Assembly (NCBI GenBank): GCA_002726335.1
Contig: PBSR01000020.1
Location: 41,826-64,872 of the forward strand
Length of the DNA: 23,047 nucleotides
Reading direction: 5' to 3'
From: Gemmatimonadaceae bacterium
GTDB taxonomy: Bacteria > Latescibacterota > UBA2968 > UBA8231
A program made the translations under genes and the position numbers. Under the pieces are notes generated by a model. That model ran no database searches. It was not told the DNA's origin and was given only the letters and a program-made list of their open reading frames with translations. Positions within the stretch are counted from its first letter, which is position 1, and each line of letters begins with the position of its first letter. Positions 22,463-23,047 of this stretch are shown here, piece by piece.

Positions 22463-23047
22463 CGGACATCGCGCCGGAACTACAGCATGCATTGATCGAG
22501 CATCTGTCCGGCTGTGTTACCGAACGACGCCTGGCGCGGATGCACGATGTTCTGGCGCAGCGCACCGGCTGGCTGACGGTGGTTCTCGAAGACATCTTCC
22601 AGCCCCACAACGCCAGCGCCGTGCTGCGCTCGTGTGAGTGCTTTGGGGTGCAGGGCGTCCACATCGTCGAGGACCGCAACGACTACACCGTCAGTCGCGA
22701 CGTCGCCCTCGGTGCGTCCCAGTGGCTGGATCTGGACCGCTGGCGAACGGCAGAGGGGCGCACGATCGATGCCTGCTGCGATGATCTGGAGCGACGCGGC
22801 TACCGTCTGGTGGCGGCCACGCCACGGCCGGACGCGGTACGCCTCGAAGATTTCGACGTCACGGCCGGCCCGGTGGCAGTGATGTTCGGGACGGAACTGA
22901 ACGGCCTGACCGCCCCGGCTCTGGCACGGGCGACGGAGGCGGTGAACGTGCCGATGTACGGATTCACGGAGAGCTTCAACATCTCGGTGAGTGCCGCACT
23001 CATTCTGCGCGAACTGAGCTCGCGATTGCGCGCCTCGGATGTGGCGT
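22459..23047 (+). CDS. trmH: SpoU/TrmH-family RNA 2'-O-methyltransferase (3' end outside window)
   Basis: First 196 residues of a SPOUT methyltransferase. Motif 1 is HNASAVLRSCECFGV, motif 2 is AVMFGTELNGLT, and motif 3 is VPMYGFTESFNISVSAALIL, which forms the trefoil knot that binds SAM. The N-terminal part RLARMHDVLAQRTGWLTVVLEDIFQPHN and the lack of an L30e-like domain match TrmH, the tRNA Gm18 methyltransferase, better than RlmB. The frame is open to the last base. The ATG overlaps the galK stop by four bases, so this RNA-modification gene is translationally tied to the Leloir operon. Exact RNA target is inferred from the subfamily resemblance. Confidence 0.88.
   Translation, partial: MTDIAPELQHALIEHLSGCVTERRLARMHDVLAQRTGWLTVVLEDIFQPHNASAVLRSCECFGVQGVHIVEDRNDYTVSRDVALGASQWLDLDRWRTAEGRTIDACCDDLERRGYRLVAATPRPDAVRLEDFDVTAGPVAVMFGTELNGLTAPALARATEAVNVPMYGFTESFNISVSAALILRELSSRLRASDVA

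Overview
The window reads as bacterial chromosome. GC content is high through most of it: 40/60 bases in 17341-17400 and 47/60 in 20041-20100. Coding is dense, with several ATGA overlaps. No rRNA, tRNA, CRISPR array, transposase or integrase was seen. MacB-type permeases with a HlyD adaptor, a ThuA-like protein, an RraA-like protein, a secreted all-beta protein ending in SWGRIKSTFR and a Ser/Asp/Val-rich linker resemble proteins of uncultured Gram-negative phyla such as Latescibacterota. That placement is a low-confidence impression, not something the sequence proves.

Minus-strand block, 1-6803. In transcription order it holds fetA-fetB (iron-export ABC pair), an RraA/aldolase-like gene, and after 91 nt a transport operon: Yip1-family membrane protein, HlyD/MacA adaptor, and two tandem MacB-type permeases, the second cut by the window edge. 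No partner ATPase gene lies in the visible part. The first permease has an apparent AUA start, two codons after the in-frame stop of the adaptor.

Accessory block, 6804-9358. After a 394-nt stretch without a recognisable gene come four small unrelated plus-strand genes: a GNAT acetyltransferase, a short ankyrin protein that looks cut off, a SAM methyltransferase and a P-loop kinase-like protein. The methyltransferase has lower GC than its surroundings (63/120 in 8341-8460), which suggests acquisition.

Plus-strand block, 9400-12953. This holds a secreted CBM9/DOMON-like protein, a four-helix membrane protein, a ThuA-like protein, and an HDOD signalling protein broken by a frameshift near 12435. 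A 25-bp direct repeat with a strong hairpin separates it from the next genes.

Minus-strand block, 13119-16966. This holds an orphan DNA methyltransferase with a degenerate SNase-like C-terminal domain, a C45/penicillin-acyltransferase-like Ntn hydrolase, and an overlapping three-gene cluster of GNAT, four-cysteine mini-protein and membrane-anchored TPR protein.

Plus strand from 17074. One uninterrupted ORF joins the front of a sensor histidine kinase (membrane, HAMP, PAS, HisKA) to the back half of an ABC-2/NatB-type permease. It looks like a deletion fusion or an assembly chimera and is the most striking object here. A minus-strand SRAP (YedK/HMCES) gene follows. Divergent from it is a Leloir operon galE-galT-galK, overlapped by a SpoU/TrmH rRNA/tRNA methyltransferase gene that runs off the window. 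The Leloir genes together convert galactose to UDP-glucose and glucose-1-phosphate.

Three or four lesion-like features (chimera, frameshift, AUA start, short ankyrin) occur in one 23-kb piece. Either several genes here are decaying or the assembly contains local errors.
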